This document shows positions 24,476 to 35,677 of a stretch of 64,000 nucleotides of DNA, in pieces. The position numbers were made by a program, and so were the translations under genes. Below the pieces are notes generated by a model. That model searched no databases. It was not told where the DNA came from and saw only the letters and a list, made by a program, of their open reading frames with translations. This DNA is from Psychrobacter sp. GP33 (GTDB lineage: Bacteria; Pseudomonadota; Gammaproteobacteria; Pseudomonadales; Moraxellaceae): assembly GCF_014119005.1 (NCBI RefSeq), contig NZ_JACGYX010000002.1, positions 248,001 to 312,000 of the forward strand. Reading direction: 5' to 3'. Within the stretch, counting starts at the first letter, position 1. Every line of letters starts with the position of its first letter.

Positions 24476-26005
24476 ATGCTTAATAACACTTTTGCAACTA
24501 CGCCGCTCGCTGAAGATGAATTAATGGCTGCCATTGATATTGGCTCGAACAGTTTTCATTTGGCTATTGCTCGGCTTGATCATGGCGAGGTGCGCAAGGT
24601 GGTTTCCTTATCTGAAAAAGTGCAGTTAGCTGCAGGTTTGGATGAAAATAATATATTAGGGGCAGCAGCTGAGCGACGCGGGCTTGATTGTCTGAGCCGT
24701 TTTGTGGCGCGTCTTGATTCAGTATCACATGATCGTATTCGGATTGTCGCGACCAATGCGTTACGTCAAGCCAAAAATGCTGATGACTTTATCAGCCGGG
24801 CTAATAAAATATTGCCCAAGCCCATTGAGGTGATTGCTGGACGTGAAGAAGCACGTTTGATTTATTTAGGCGTATCGCACACTAATGCCAGTAGTGATAA
24901 GCGTCTGGTGATTGATATTGGTGGTGGCTCGACTGAATTTATCATTGGTCAGGGCTTTGATCCGTTATTGACTGAAAGTTTACAGATGGGTTGTGTGGCA
25001 TTCACCCAGCTGTTTTTTGCGGACGGTCAAATTACTGAAAAAGCCTTTCATAATGCCACAACCGCTGCCCGTAAAAAAATACTTGCCATTAATGGTCAAT
25101 ACCAAAAAATGGGCTGGAGCAGTGTTATCGGCTCAAGTGGCACGATTAAGGCGGTGCGTAATGCGCTGGTAGCAGAAGGCTGGGCAGACGAGCAAGAGCG
25201 CATCACTTATGATGGCGTTAAGAAATTAGAGAAATTACTCATACAAATCGGTAATGTTGATGATATCGAACTAGAAGGGGTCAAAGAGCACCGTAAAGCT
25301 GTTTTCCCGGCAGGGGTTGCGGTATTACGGGCAGCTATGAAGGCGCTTGGTATTGAGACCATCGCTTACTCGGATGGGGCGCTGCGCGAGGGCGTAATGT
25401 ATGACATGCTGGGGCGTTTTGCCAGTGAAGACGTGCGCGACCGAAGCGTGCTGGCGATGATTAAGCGCTATTCGGTAGATAAAAAACAAGCCCGCCAAGT
25501 GGTCAGAACCAGTCGTCATTTATTCAAACAAGTTCAAGACGACTTGCAGCTGAGTAATGATGATGGCGACTTGCTACGACGCGCGGCATTTTTGCATGAA
25601 ATTGGCTTGGCGATCAGTCATACCAACTACCATCGGCACAGCGCATATCTGCTTGAGAACTCAGACATTCCGGGATTCTCACAAGTGGATCAAAAACGCA
25701 TGGCGCAATTGATGCTGAGTCATAGACGCAAGTTAAAAAGTGATATGATTGAGCAAACCATTACGATTGGTGGTGAGCAACTGGTCTATTTATGTTTGCT
25801 GCTCAGGCTTTCGGTTTTAGCGCATCATAGCCGTAGTGAATATGACTTGCCTCAAATGCAGCTGGTCGTGACCGACACCAATTGCTGGCAGATTACAGTG
25901 AGCACGGATAAAGAGCATTACGCATTTTTATATTCCGATCTTTACGCGGATATAGACCAGTTTGCTAAATGGGGTATCAAGCTTAATGTTGTTGAAGCAG
26001 AATAG
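24476..26005 (+). CDS. ppx: exopolyphosphatase (Ppx/GppA family)
   Basis: Degrades inorganic polyphosphate from its ends (or hydrolyses pppGpp, since Ppx and GppA are close). N-terminal actin-like ATPase fold with AAIDIGSNSFHLAIARL, VATNALRQAKN, GREEARLIYLGVSH and VIDIGGGSTEFIIG; the catalytic Glu is in GREEARL. The C-terminal half is HD-like (AAFLHEIGLAISHTNYHRH). 509 residues, matching E. coli Ppx (513). It starts without a strong ribosome site. No ppk adjacent. Confidence 0.92.
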   Translation: MLNNTFATTPLAEDELMAAIDIGSNSFHLAIARLDHGEVRKVVSLSEKVQLAAGLDENNILGAAAERRGLDCLSRFVARLDSVSHDRIRIVATNALRQAKNADDFISRANKILPKPIEVIAGREEARLIYLGVSHTNASSDKRLVIDIGGGSTEFIIGQGFDPLLTESLQMGCVAFTQLFFADGQITEKAFHNATTAARKKILAINGQYQKMGWSSVIGSSGTIKAVRNALVAEGWADEQERITYDGVKKLEKLLIQIGNVDDIELEGVKEHRKAVFPAGVAVLRAAMKALGIETIAYSDGALREGVMYDMLGRFASEDVRDRSVLAMIKRYSVDKKQARQVVRTSRHLFKQVQDDLQLSNDDGDLLRRAAFLHEIGLAISHTNYHRHSAYLLENSDIPGFSQVDQKRMAQLMLSHRRKLKSDMIEQTITIGGEQLVYLCLLLRLSVLAHHSRSEYDLPQMQLVVTDTNCWQITVSTDKEHYAFLYSDLYADIDQFAKWGIKLNVVEAE

Positions 26006-26244
26006 CTTGGAATTATAATTTAGTATCGCAGTGCTAATATTGTGAATAACACTGATTTATCATCTCATGCAGGCGTGACAATTTATTCTTATTATCCTAT
26101 TACAAAAGCAGTGTGCTCAGTAATGTCATGGCATATTAACTGTGCTACTATAGCTTTTGTTGAGTATACAAGTGTACTGCTCACCCATATAACAGGTCTA
26201 CCCTCTATCATCACCCTTATAAAACGATAAAAAAGGATACGTCT

Positions 26245-27054
26245 ATGAGTACCGTCTGGGATAGCGTTCAGCTAGCACGTCACGCCAAACGTCCATTATT
26301 TATGGATTATGTTAATCAGTTGTTTACTGAGTTTGATGCATTGCATGGTGACCGAGCCTATGCCGATGACAAAGCCATTATTGGTGGTTTGGCGCGCTTA
26401 GACGGTAAGCCGGTGATGGTCATTGGTCAGCACCGTGGACGCAGTACGCGAGAACGTATCGAACATAACTTTGGTATGGCAAATCCTGAAGGCTACCGCA
26501 AAGTAATACGTTTGGTAAAAATGGCAGAGCGCTTTAATATTCCAGTGATGACATTTGTTGATACCCAAGGCGCCTATCCTGGTATTGGCGCTGAAGAACG
26601 TGGACAGGCGCAAGCCATTGCTGAGAGCATCGCAGTGTTTTCTAGCTTAAAAGTGCCTATTATCGTCACGATTATTGGTGAGGGTGGTTCAGGTGGCGCG
26701 CTCGCCATTGGCGTTGGTGATAAAGTAAATATGCTGCAAAATAGTATTTATTCGGTCATCTCTCCTGAAGGCTGTGCGTCAATTTTATGGAAAACCGCTG
26801 AAAAAGCTAAAGATGCCAGTGAAGCGCTGAAATTAAATGCTGTGAATTTATATCAGATGGGCTTGATTGATGCCGTTATTGAAGAAGGTGAAGGCGCGCA
26901 CATTCATCCGCAGCCGGTGATGAACTCGCTTAAAGCGTTGCTGACTGAGCAGATGGATGAGCTGCAGAAAATGGACGCGACCGATCGTTGTGAACAGCGT
27001 TATCAGAAGCTTAAAACTTTTAATTCTAACGTGATGTTACCTTTAGCTGTTTAA
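26245..27054 (+). CDS. accA: acetyl-CoA carboxylase carboxyltransferase subunit alpha (short form)
   Basis: With AccD, transfers carboxyl from biotin to acetyl-CoA to make malonyl-CoA. Clear motifs: [49 protein letters not shown] and [13 protein letters not shown]. At 269 residues it lacks the ~50-residue N-terminal helical part of E. coli AccA (319), beginning at [12 protein letters not shown]. The upstream frame shows no coding continuation. A conserved DTPGAYPG reads DTQGAYPG here. An AAAAAGGATACGTCT ribosome site precedes the ATG. A strong terminator follows. Confidence 0.96.
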   Translation: MSTVWDSVQLARHAKRPLFMDYVNQLFTEFDALHGDRAYADDKAIIGGLARLDGKPVMVIGQHRGRSTRERIEHNFGMANPEGYRKVIRLVKMAERFNIPVMTFVDTQGAYPGIGAEERGQAQAIAESIAVFSSLKVPIIVTIIGEGGSGGALAIGVGDKVNMLQNSIYSVISPEGCASILWKTAEKAKDASEALKLNAVNLYQMGLIDAVIEEGEGAHIHPQPVMNSLKALLTEQMDELQKMDATDRCEQRYQKLKTFNSNVMLPLAV

Positions 27055-27127
27055 TCTTAAGGGTAATTGATTTTAAGAGCTATTAATTTTAAGATTAAGT
27101 GACAAGATAACAAATGATACAATAATG

Positions 27128-27156
27128 AACGTGCTACTTAGTGGCACGTTTTTTTA
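27128..27156 (+). terminator. rho-independent terminator after accA
   Basis: AACGTGC / GCACGTT stem followed by seven or more T. Confidence 0.85.
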
Positions 27157-27257
27157 TATGTAAAATAAATGAAACCATGTTAATAAAATCCATATTAATA
27201 GACCATAAGTTAACAAAAGCCGTGTTAGTAAAAGCCAATAAATTCATAGGATAAATT

Positions 27258-28862
27258 ATGAGTAGCCGTGCCATCCGTTCCTATCCTATTGAGCCCATAA
27301 ACGCTTCAGTGCCGATAGATAAAAATTTAGCAGCAGCGCTATTAGCCAGTTTGGCTGAATGTGGTGAACAGCTACAGGGTCGTCGAATTTGGCTAGCATG
27401 CAGTGGTGGACGGGATTCTTTGGCACTCGCTGCCTTGTGTTTGCAGCTATATCGGAACGGTAAATTGCCTTTTTTACCGCAGCTTCTACATGTCAATCAT
27501 GGCTTGCAAGTAGATAGTGATAACTGGGCACAGCATGTGGCAAATTGGGCGCAAGTACAGCAGATGCCTTGTTATATTCTACCAGTTACGGTAGCAGGGC
27601 AGGATGAACAAGCAGCACGGCAAGCGCGCTATCAAGCGATGTACAGGCATATTAATCAGGGCGATGTGCTAGTCCTTGCCCATCATGCCGATGACCAAGC
27701 CGAGACTGTGCTCATGCGCTTGATACAAGGGGCGGGAGTGAATGGTTTATCAGGGATGCAAGCATGGCGTGAACACAGACAGGGCGCACGGCATAATAGT
27801 TTATGGCGACCTTGGTTGAGCGTCAGTCGCGCAGATATTACAAGTTATGCTGAGCGCTTACAGCTGCCTTATATCAATGACCCTACTAATGATAGTGGCG
27901 ATAACGTACGTAGCGGGCTGCGCCGCGATATCATGCCGATATTAGCCCGTTATAATGCCAATGTGGTGCATAATATTGCGCGTAGTGCCCAATTGCTTGC
28001 CGATGCGCATGCTAGTGTAAGCGCGCAAGCTCATGAGGATTGTCAGCACACTGCTATTACTTCACTATGTTATCCGCCATTTCAGCGTGTACTTGATATT
28101 GATAAACTATCTACGTTGCCTCCTTATCGGCAACGCCAATTGCTGCATTATTGGCTGGCGCAAGATGAGCCGCTACCGCCGGCAAAGCAACTGGTTGATG
28201 ATATGCTGGCGCTCATAGCCCGTATTGATGCCAATCATCAAACAGCACTAGATTGGTATGCCAATACTAATACTTACCGCATTCATCGCTATCGTCAGCA
28301 ACTATTTAGGCTAAGCCATTCCTTTTTAGATTGGCTTGCTATGCCACTAGTTGAGCAAACGCAATTATTAACATCCGTCTATTCTTCTAATGACTGTTCT
28401 GATGATAAGCCAAATAATATCATCTTACGTGCCGATAAGAGCTACAGCTGGCAATTACAACTGATACCGGATATATATGAGCATTTATTAAAACTAATCT
28501 CAAATCAGTTGCATCCTCACTTTAACAATACAGACACCCTACTGATAAAAATTACTTTATTAGGTCGGCAACAACGGCTACAAACTGCACTAGCTACTCG
28601 CCCTCAAGCTGGTAAAAAATTGATGCAAACGCTTAGCATACCTGTATGGCTGCGTGATAGCTTAGTGGTTGTTAGCGTAGTCTTGCCTGATACCGATGTA
28701 GAGTTGCCATTATTATTACTATCTCCATTTACCAGCTGGGTGTTAGGAATAGATAAGTCGTCGATAGATAAGTCGTCGATAGATAGTACGAGCGATGATT
28801 TTGGCAATGTATTAGACAGTAGCATAAGCAGTCATTTGCACTGTACCTTGTCATCAAAATGA
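27258..28862 (+). CDS. tilS: tRNA(Ile)-lysidine synthase
   Basis: Modifies C34 of tRNA-Ile(CAU) to lysidine so that it reads AUA. The N-terminal PP-loop is WLACSGGRDSLALAALCL (Arg in place of the usual Val of SGGxDS), then LLHVNHGLQVDSDNW, HHADDQAETVLMRLIQGAG and GLSGMQAW. Substrate-binding and C-terminal domains follow. At 534 residues it is longer than E. coli TilS (432); the end has a short repeated tail, DKSSIDKSSIDSTSDD. accA-tilS adjacency is also seen in E. coli, with a few genes between. Confidence 0.93.
   Translation: MSSRAIRSYPIEPINASVPIDKNLAAALLASLAECGEQLQGRRIWLACSGGRDSLALAALCLQLYRNGKLPFLPQLLHVNHGLQVDSDNWAQHVANWAQVQQMPCYILPVTVAGQDEQAARQARYQAMYRHINQGDVLVLAHHADDQAETVLMRLIQGAGVNGLSGMQAWREHRQGARHNSLWRPWLSVSRADITSYAERLQLPYINDPTNDSGDNVRSGLRRDIMPILARYNANVVHNIARSAQLLADAHASVSAQAHEDCQHTAITSLCYPPFQRVLDIDKLSTLPPYRQRQLLHYWLAQDEPLPPAKQLVDDMLALIARIDANHQTALDWYANTNTYRIHRYRQQLFRLSHSFLDWLAMPLVEQTQLLTSVYSSNDCSDDKPNNIILRADKSYSWQLQLIPDIYEHLLKLISNQLHPHFNNTDTLLIKITLLGRQQRLQTALATRPQAGKKLMQTLSIPVWLRDSLVVVSVVLPDTDVELPLLLLSPFTSWVLGIDKSSIDKSSIDSTSDDFGNVLDSSISSHLHCTLSSK
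28751..28784 (+). repeat. 15-bp in-frame tandem repeat in tilS
   Basis: AGATAAGTCGTCGAT is repeated head to tail at 28751-28765 and 28766-28780, coding for DKSSI twice, close to the C-terminus. Confidence 0.9.
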
Positions 28863-29083
28863 CGCACAGGCACCTTATCATTCGGCTTTACAGCTACTAT
28901 CCCTTAAGTTTCACTCCGCATTGGGCTGGATTTAAAAATTTACCGTTGCCTTTTTTATGTCCTATCAATTTATTAAACGGCAAAAGTAGCAGTATGATAG
29001 ACTAAGTGTCCTTTTATATGCCCTGCCGTCACGCTAAAAATGCGGTTATTTGCGCAGTGCAGGACGGTGATGAGGAGAGTTGA

Positions 29084-29926
29084 ATGTCTGAATTAATGAA
29101 TGCATTAGATAATAAAAAGATAAGTTTTATTGGCGGCGGTAATATGGCGCAAGCCTTAATTAGTGGCTTGCTGGCTTGTGGTGTTAAGCCTGCGCTGATT
29201 ACCGTATCAGCGCCAAGTTCTGAGACTAGAGATATTTTCACTGCCCAACAGATCAATACTGTGGATGCCAGCATCGAGCCAAAAGCTGCCGTTATTGATG
29301 CCGATGTGGTGATACTGGCGGTCAAGCCGCAGATGATGAAAACTGTTGTCAGTGAATTTGCCGACGTGTTAGATAAACAGCTGGTTATTTCAGTGGCGGC
29401 AGGTTTATCGACAGCCGCGTTATCACAAATGCTGGGTGGCTATCCGAATATTGTGCGTGCCATGCCCAACACCCCGGCTACTATCCAAATGGGCGCAACT
29501 GGACTGTATGCTACTGAATCCATTAGCTCCGCTGAAAAACAGTTGGCAGCAGCAGTGATGGCAGCGTCAGGCTTGGTGATGTGGGTTACGGATGAAGCAC
29601 ACATGCATGCCGTTACTGCAGTTGCCGGCTCTGCACCTGCCTATGTATTTTATTTTATTGAATCGATGGTCGATGGCGCGGTTGCATTGGGGCTGGATAA
29701 AGAACAAGCCACAGCGCTAGCGATGCAGACAGTGCTTGGCGCTGCAACTATGGCAACGGGCAGTCAAGATAGTCCTGCTGAGCTACGCCGCAAAGTAACA
29801 TCGCCTAAAGGCACCACTCATGCAGCGATTGAATCGATGCAAGACAATCAGATTGGACAGCATATTGCTGAAGCAATGCAAGCCTGTTACGCGCGTAGCC
29901 AAGCGATCAGCGAAGAGATAAAATAA
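29084..29926 (+). CDS. proC: pyrroline-5-carboxylate reductase
   Basis: Last step of proline synthesis: NAD(P)H reduction of pyrroline-5-carboxylate. N-terminal Rossmann motif ISFIGGGNMAQALISGLL, then ILAVKPQMMKTVV, VISVAAGLSTAALSQMLGG, VRAMPNTPATIQMGATG, and the C-terminal signature VAGSAPAYVFYFIESMVDGA and ELRRKVTSPKGTTHAAIE. 280 residues. The yggT gene follows 208 bases later; the proC–yggT neighbourhood is common in gammaproteobacteria (often with yggS, missing here). Confidence 0.97.
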   Translation: MSELMNALDNKKISFIGGGNMAQALISGLLACGVKPALITVSAPSSETRDIFTAQQINTVDASIEPKAAVIDADVVILAVKPQMMKTVVSEFADVLDKQLVISVAAGLSTAALSQMLGGYPNIVRAMPNTPATIQMGATGLYATESISSAEKQLAAAVMAASGLVMWVTDEAHMHAVTAVAGSAPAYVFYFIESMVDGAVALGLDKEQATALAMQTVLGAATMATGSQDSPAELRRKVTSPKGTTHAAIESMQDNQIGQHIAEAMQACYARSQAISEEIK

Positions 29927-30134
29927 ATCGATTTAAAAACATTTTATGCAAATTATGTAAAAGTAGCGGTCTTTATAACCTTAGGAATTTTTAATATAAA
30001 CGTTCTAAATATAGATATTATAAAAGTCGCCATTTTAAACCATATAGACAAGTAGCAAGAGCAGTCCCCCTTACTTAGCCGCCGTTAATCTGGCTGTTAT
30101 TCTTTATTAGCACAGGCATATTGAGTAGCGCTTC

Positions 30135-30704
30135 ATGAACAATACGTTATTACAACTTTTTGATTTGGTCACCACCTTTGCCATGCTATTGGTGTTTATC
30201 CGTTTTATGCTGCAATTTGCTGGGATGGATGCACGCGACCCTTTAGTTGCTCCAGCTTATAAAGCCACCCATATTGTCGATGTGTTTGGGCGTATCTTTC
30301 CGACCGTTGCCCAAGGGCGTATCAGCCTTGCAGCGATTGTATTGATGCTTCTGATTCGACTGATTGATATTGCCGGCAAGGCCGCATTGACGCATACAGG
30401 CATTGCGCCCGTGCCACTGTTTTTTACCGGTACAATTAGTCTAGTACTCGACTTCTTGCGTATGTGTCGTTACCTTGTTATAGGGTCAATTATTGTGAGT
30501 TGGATTGTGGTCTTTACACAGTCTCAGCATCCGATTATTGGTATTATCATGAGTTTGGCAGAGCCGATTTTAGCACCATTTCGCCGTATCACGCCAAACT
30601 TAGGCATGCTTGACCTATCACCCATGATTGCCTTCTTTGCCTTTTACTTACTTGAGATTTTTATTGGCGGCATCGCCTCGAATTTTATGCCTATGCTGGG
30701 CTAA
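30135..30704 (+). CDS. yggT: YggT-family inner-membrane protein
   Basis: 189 residues with two YGGT domains, each of two membrane helices: LLVFIRFMLQFAGMDARDPL with PAYKATHIVDVFGRIFP, and RYLVIGSIIVSWIVV with SLAEPILAPFRRITPNLGML, DLSPMIAFFAFYLLEI. Role in the inner membrane is unclear; linked elsewhere to osmotic tolerance and cell division factors. A bidirectional terminator follows. Confidence 0.93.
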   Translation: MNNTLLQLFDLVTTFAMLLVFIRFMLQFAGMDARDPLVAPAYKATHIVDVFGRIFPTVAQGRISLAAIVLMLLIRLIDIAGKAALTHTGIAPVPLFFTGTISLVLDFLRMCRYLVIGSIIVSWIVVFTQSQHPIIGIIMSLAEPILAPFRRITPNLGMLDLSPMIAFFAFYLLEIFIGGIASNFMPMLG

Positions 30705-30736
30705 GCTAGTTAAAATTATTTAAAAAGTTTTAATAA

Positions 30737-30774
30737 AAAGACGCGTTATTACTCAATAATAACGCGTCTTTTTT
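30737..30774. terminator. bidirectional terminator (yggT / thiD)
   Basis: AAAAGACGCGTTATT and AATAACGCGTCTTTT form a 15-bp stem around an eight-base loop; T-tracts on both strands suit the convergent genes. Confidence 0.9.
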
Positions 30775-30804
30775 ATGCTTGAATAAGCAGTTTATGTAAA
30801 GCTA

Positions 30805-32093
<1,289 letters not shown>

Positions 32094-32183
32094 GGTGAAG
32101 TGGGTGAGTGGCTGAAACCAGTTCCCTGCTAAGGAACCATACGTGTAAGCGTATCGAGGGTTCGAATCCCTCCTTCACCGCCA
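32094..32183 (+). tRNA. tRNA-Ser (anticodon GCT)
   Basis: 90 bases. Acceptor stem GGTGAAG/CTTCACC, discriminator G and encoded CCA. The anticodon loop CTGCTAA gives GCT, reading AGC/AGU. A long variable arm (ACGTGTAAGCGTATC region) marks it as a class II tRNA. Confidence 0.97.
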
Positions 32184-32279
32184 TTAATTCGGTTTATTAG
32201 TAGAGTTAATATAGCAACAAGCGTCAGAATATTGGCTAGTAATTAAAATAAGAATTTTAGATTTTAATGAAAAAAGATA

Positions 32280-32307
32280 TTGACAACTGCTAAATTATCT
32301 ATATAAT
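32280..32307 (+). promoter_or_regulatory. consensus sigma-70 promoter of tRNA-Arg
   Basis: Perfect TTGACA (32280-32285) and TATAAT (32302-32307) with a 16-base gap, about 60 bases before the tRNA. Confidence 0.8.
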
Positions 32308-32364
32308 AACCAACCTAATTTACTACAAAGTTAAACACTGCGTAGTAGATGATGTGCAAAGTAC

Positions 32365-32441
32365 GCGCTTGTAGCTCAGTTGGATAGAGCACTTGGCTAC
32401 GAACTAAGGGGTCGGGAGTTCGAATCTCTCCAAGCGCACCA
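32365..32441 (+). tRNA. tRNA-Arg (anticodon ACG)
   Basis: 77 bases. Acceptor GCGCTTG/CAAGCGC, discriminator A, encoded CCA; the anticodon ACG (32399-32401) is expected to be edited to ICG by TadA and to read CGU/CGC/CGA. Confidence 0.97.
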
Positions 32442-32469
32442 TTTGCATTATCACTAGAACACTAAATTA

Positions 32470-32503
32470 ATCGCCTGTCTTATGACAATTTGGCGGTTTT
32501 TTT
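32470..32503 (+). terminator. probable terminator after tRNA-Arg
   Basis: CGCC and GGCG enclose an inner TGTC/GACA stem, followed by seven T. Confidence 0.6.
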
Positions 32504-32731
32504 ATGTCTGTTAATTTTTGCTTTCTCTTTAGCCATTCTTCCATGGCTTTTCCTGCATAACTTTTATCGCTACCGCTTATCATTTTATTTGTTCATCAGA
32601 ATTTTTTTAGCGCTCATCATTGTAAAATTTGCCCATTATCTGCTTTATATTGGTGACGGATAATATCCGATATGTAGCCCAAATTACGGTACAATAGTGG
32701 CACTGTTTCTTGCTTGCTATGAGTTCGTGCC

Positions 32732-33412
32732 ATGTCTAAAACTATGCCAAAAAGTACGCCAAAATCTGCGGTTACCTCTAGCGTTCAAGGTAAGCCACCG
32801 TCGCAGCAGCGCCCGCCAAATATGCAGGAACCCATCCATGAGCCAATGATTGCCCATCCAATGGAGCGCGTTGTTGCTATTGTCTATGATGGGATGTTGA
32901 TTTTGGCATTACTGTTTTTGGTTGGCACCGTACTAACAGTGATTGGCACTTTGCTGACTATGCAGACGGGTACTGAATCAGCACAGGCGCAGTCATTGCC
33001 AACTTGGTATCAGAACTTTATTATGACGCCCTCATTTGTGCTGACGCTAGTAGGCTTCTATGGCATGTTTTGGCGGCGGGGCGGGCAGACGTTAGGTATG
33101 CAAACGTGGCGGCTTAAAACGGTAAATAATGCTGGTCACTTGCTAACATGGGCGCAGTCTTTCAAACGTATTCTAGCGGCTTGCTTGATGCCGGTATTGT
33201 GCGTGATTATTGGTAGTCTAATTGGTGGCTCACGTGCAGTATTATTGACCAGCGCCTTTTTTGGTTTTATTTTTAATTATATCTTTTGTTTGTTTAACCG
33301 CCGCGGTCTTGCGGTACAAGACATGCTCTCAAACACCATTACTTTAAAAATGCCAAAAGTTGCCCAAGAAGGCTTATGGCGCGGGTTTAGAAATCGTAAA
33401 AAGAATCGCTAG
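32732..33412 (+). CDS. RDD-family membrane protein
   Basis: 226 residues. After a polar N-terminus (about 50 residues) the RDD domain shows PMERVVAIVYDGMLILALLF (Arg/Asp motif), a second long helix, WRRGGQTLGMQTWRLKTVNN, and a third helix before FNRRGLAVQDMLSNT. This is the usual three-helix RDD pattern. Substrate unknown; some RDD proteins have been linked to Na+ or Li+ export. Single gene, followed by a terminator. Confidence 0.9.
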   Translation: MSKTMPKSTPKSAVTSSVQGKPPSQQRPPNMQEPIHEPMIAHPMERVVAIVYDGMLILALLFLVGTVLTVIGTLLTMQTGTESAQAQSLPTWYQNFIMTPSFVLTLVGFYGMFWRRGGQTLGMQTWRLKTVNNAGHLLTWAQSFKRILAACLMPVLCVIIGSLIGGSRAVLLTSAFFGFIFNYIFCLFNRRGLAVQDMLSNTITLKMPKVAQEGLWRGFRNRKKNR

Positions 33413-33420
33413 TTCTATTT

Positions 33421-33462
33421 AGCGAGTGATAACTATTAGCGAGTGATAACTATTAGCGATAA
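33421..33462 (+). repeat. 17-bp tandem repeat downstream of the RDD gene
   Basis: AGCGAGTGATAACTATT occurs at 33421-33437 and 33438-33454, with a partial third copy starting at 33455. Confidence 0.85.
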
Positions 33463-33502
33463 TTTTAACTTTAGTTTTTCCGGTTTTGAATCTAAAAATA
33501 TA

Positions 33503-33539
33503 AAAAAGGCTAAGTCTATTGCGACTTAGCCTTTTTTTT
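33503..33539. terminator. bidirectional terminator (RDD gene / panD)
   Basis: AAAAAAGGCTAAGTC and GACTTAGCCTTTTTT form a 15-bp stem around TATTGC, with T-tracts on both strands. Confidence 0.92.
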
Positions 33540-33593
33540 GAATTATAAATCTTTTAAGACAAAAAATCGCACTTATCAGCCTAATGTTGGCGA

Positions 33594-33974
33594 TTAGGCA
33601 ACTTGTACCGGAATAATATTGGCGGTGTCTTTGACGCTATTGTCTTCGTTACAATAAACCAATTTTGGCATATAGACATCGGCTTCTGCTTCACTAAACT
33701 GAGCATACGCACAAATGATGACGATGTCACCAAGATCTGCCATGTGAGCGGCAGCGCCATTTAACGAGATAATGCCAGAGCCTGCTTCCGCGCGAATAGC
33801 GTAGGTGCGAAAGCGCTGACCATTGGTCACGTTATAGATGTCAATTGACTCATTTTCACGCAGACCAGCAAGGTCGAGTAAATCACTGTCGATGCCGCAT
33901 GAGCCTTCATAATGGAGTTCAGCATGCGTGACGCGGGCACGGTGCAATTTGCATTTCAGCATATTAAGTAGCAT
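33594..33974 (-). CDS. panD: aspartate 1-decarboxylase
   Basis: Pyruvoyl enzyme making beta-alanine for pantothenate and CoA. The ATG at 33974 ([20 protein letters not shown]) has AAGGAAG upstream and gives 126 residues like E. coli PanD; a longer in-frame extension to 34067 is rejected. The self-cleavage site is Gly24-Ser25 in [13 protein letters not shown]. Other motifs: [45 protein letters not shown]. panB and panC are not nearby. It is the last gene of a minus-strand run prs-rplY-pth-panD. Confidence 0.96.
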   Translation of the reverse strand: MLLNMLKCKLHRARVTHAELHYEGSCGIDSDLLDLAGLRENESIDIYNVTNGQRFRTYAIRAEAGSGIISLNGAAAHMADLGDIVIICAYAQFSEAEADVYMPKLVYCNEDNSVKDTANIIPVQVA

Positions 33975-34188
33975 AGGGTGCTTCCTTAGCGTAACAAAAG
34001 TAAAAAAGTAATCTGTTAATGGGGACGAGTTACAATTAATAAAAGCATGAGCATCATATATAAACAAGCATAAGGCTTATAACAGAGTCAGGCGCTATAG
34101 CATAGTCAAAAAGCTAAATGTAAAAAGGCTAAGCGTAAATAGAAATAATCATAGCTGATTGATTTCAGTATCAATAATAAAATGAGTA

Positions 34189-34770
34189 TTAACTAGGTAG
34201 TTTAAAGCCGTTAATTTTTTCACGAGCGCGTTCAAGATCGCCATTCATAATTAATGGCAATGCCTCAAATGCTGCTGTCAGTGCACTATCAATACCAATT
34301 TGCTCATCAGGTGAAGCTTTAGACAGCACATGACCGCTGACTTTAGACTTATGACCCGGATGACCAATACCCACGCGCAGACGATGAAAATCACTGCCAA
34401 GATGCGGTGTGATATCACGTAGACCATTGTGCCCACCATGACCACCGCCTGTTTTTAGCTTAATGCTACCAGCGGGTATATCAAGCTCATCATGCGCAAT
34501 CAGCATCTGATCATTATCAATGCCATAAAAATTCACCATCGGCACGACAGAGTCACCAGACTTATTCATAAAGGTTTGTGGCAATAATAACCGCACATCA
34601 TGCCCATGAATCTGCCCACGACCAGTCAGACCGTGAAATTTTTTGTCAGGACTGAGCGCAATATTAAACTGCTCGGCTAAATGGAAAACAAACCAAAAGC
34701 CCGCATTATGGCGCGTAAACATATATTGCTGACCAGGATTGCCAAGACCAACGATAAGTTTTATGGACAT
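34189..34770 (-). CDS. pth: peptidyl-tRNA hydrolase
   Basis: Recycles peptidyl-tRNA by cleaving the ester bond. Motifs: IKLIVGLGNPGQQYMFTRHN with catalytic His21, LLLPQTFMNKSGDSV, HDELDIPAGSIKLKTGGGHG and LRVGIGHPGHKSKVSGHVL. 193 residues, standard. It follows rplY in the same direction after about 250 bases, the normal rplY-pth pairing. Confidence 0.97.
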   Translation of the reverse strand: MSIKLIVGLGNPGQQYMFTRHNAGFWFVFHLAEQFNIALSPDKKFHGLTGRGQIHGHDVRLLLPQTFMNKSGDSVVPMVNFYGIDNDQMLIAHDELDIPAGSIKLKTGGGHGGHNGLRDITPHLGSDFHRLRVGIGHPGHKSKVSGHVLSKASPDEQIGIDSALTAAFEALPLIMNGDLERAREKINGFKLPS

Positions 34771-35017
34771 AAGAATACTCTGCTGATAATCAATAAATAA
34801 CAGGTGACGCTAAAAAAGGGTGACAGTAACTAAAAATGACGGTCAATAAGAATATAACTATCAGGAATCTGGCAGGTATTTAAAACTCCCTAGATTTCCA
34901 TATGTTACTTACAAAAACAGCAGGAGACATGCATCTCCTGCTGAGTTTAATAACAAGCCTGCAGATTGATAGTAGCGTATATCGTACGCAACTTAACAAC
35001 CATATAGGTTTTGCTTA

Positions 35018-35677
35018 TTATTCTGCGTCTTTAGTTTGAGCAGTTGCAGGAACTTCGCTAGCATCGACAGCATCGGTATCAACTTCTTCAACAGTAGGTG
35101 CTTGCATGTTCACGATAGTACGGTCGTGTGCATCTTCCATATCAAGGTCAAAGATGATAACGCCTTCGGGCAATTTAATGTCTGATAAACGGAACAAATC
35201 GCCAATTTCCATGCCAGATACGTCTACTGCTAAATATTCAGGTAGCTGTGATGGTAGGCAAACGATTTCAACATCAGTGACTACTGTAGATAGGATACCA
35301 GATTTTTTAGTACCAGGCGCATCTTCAGCACCAGTGAAATGTAGAGGAACATTCATGTTGATTTTTTGACCTTTCACAACGCGCTGGAAGTCAGCATGCA
35401 TTGGGTAGCCTTTAGCAGGATGGCGCTGTAGCGCTTTAATCACTGCTTGATACTCTTCGCCATCAACGTTGATGGTCAAAATATGAGAGAAGAAGGCTTC
35501 AAATTCAAGCGCTTTTACCAACTCGTTATGCTTGATAGCGATTGCTGTTGGCTCTTCGTTACCACCATAAATGATAGCAGGAACTAGATTCTGCTTACGT
35601 AGGCGGCGGCTCGCACCTTTACCTTGTTGGTCTGCAGAACGGTCAACGGCATTTAATGCAAAATGATTAGTGCTCAT
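35018..35677 (-). CDS. rplY: 50S ribosomal protein L25 (CTC form)
   Basis: 5S-rRNA-binding ribosomal protein with a C-terminal CTC domain. Start at 35677 (MSTNHFALNAVDRSADQQGK); an upstream in-frame start lacks support. The N-terminal L25 domain has GKGASRRLRKQNLVPAIIYGG and HILTINVDGEEYQAVIKAL with HPAKGYPMHADFQRV; the C-terminal domain ends in an acidic tail (VEEVDTDAVDASEVPATAQT). 219 residues. Upstream prs, downstream pth. Confidence 0.96.
   Translation of the reverse strand: MSTNHFALNAVDRSADQQGKGASRRLRKQNLVPAIIYGGNEEPTAIAIKHNELVKALEFEAFFSHILTINVDGEEYQAVIKALQRHPAKGYPMHADFQRVVKGQKINMNVPLHFTGAEDAPGTKKSGILSTVVTDVEIVCLPSQLPEYLAVDVSGMEIGDLFRLSDIKLPEGVIIFDLDMEDAHDRTIVNMQAPTVEEVDTDAVDASEVPATAQTKDAE

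Noticed and set aside
26042..26230. 62-codon ORF upstream of accA
   Set aside because: No ribosome site or domain signs, and it lies in the accA promoter region; it does not restore the missing AccA N-terminus, which would need VxxLxxKxxxL helices.
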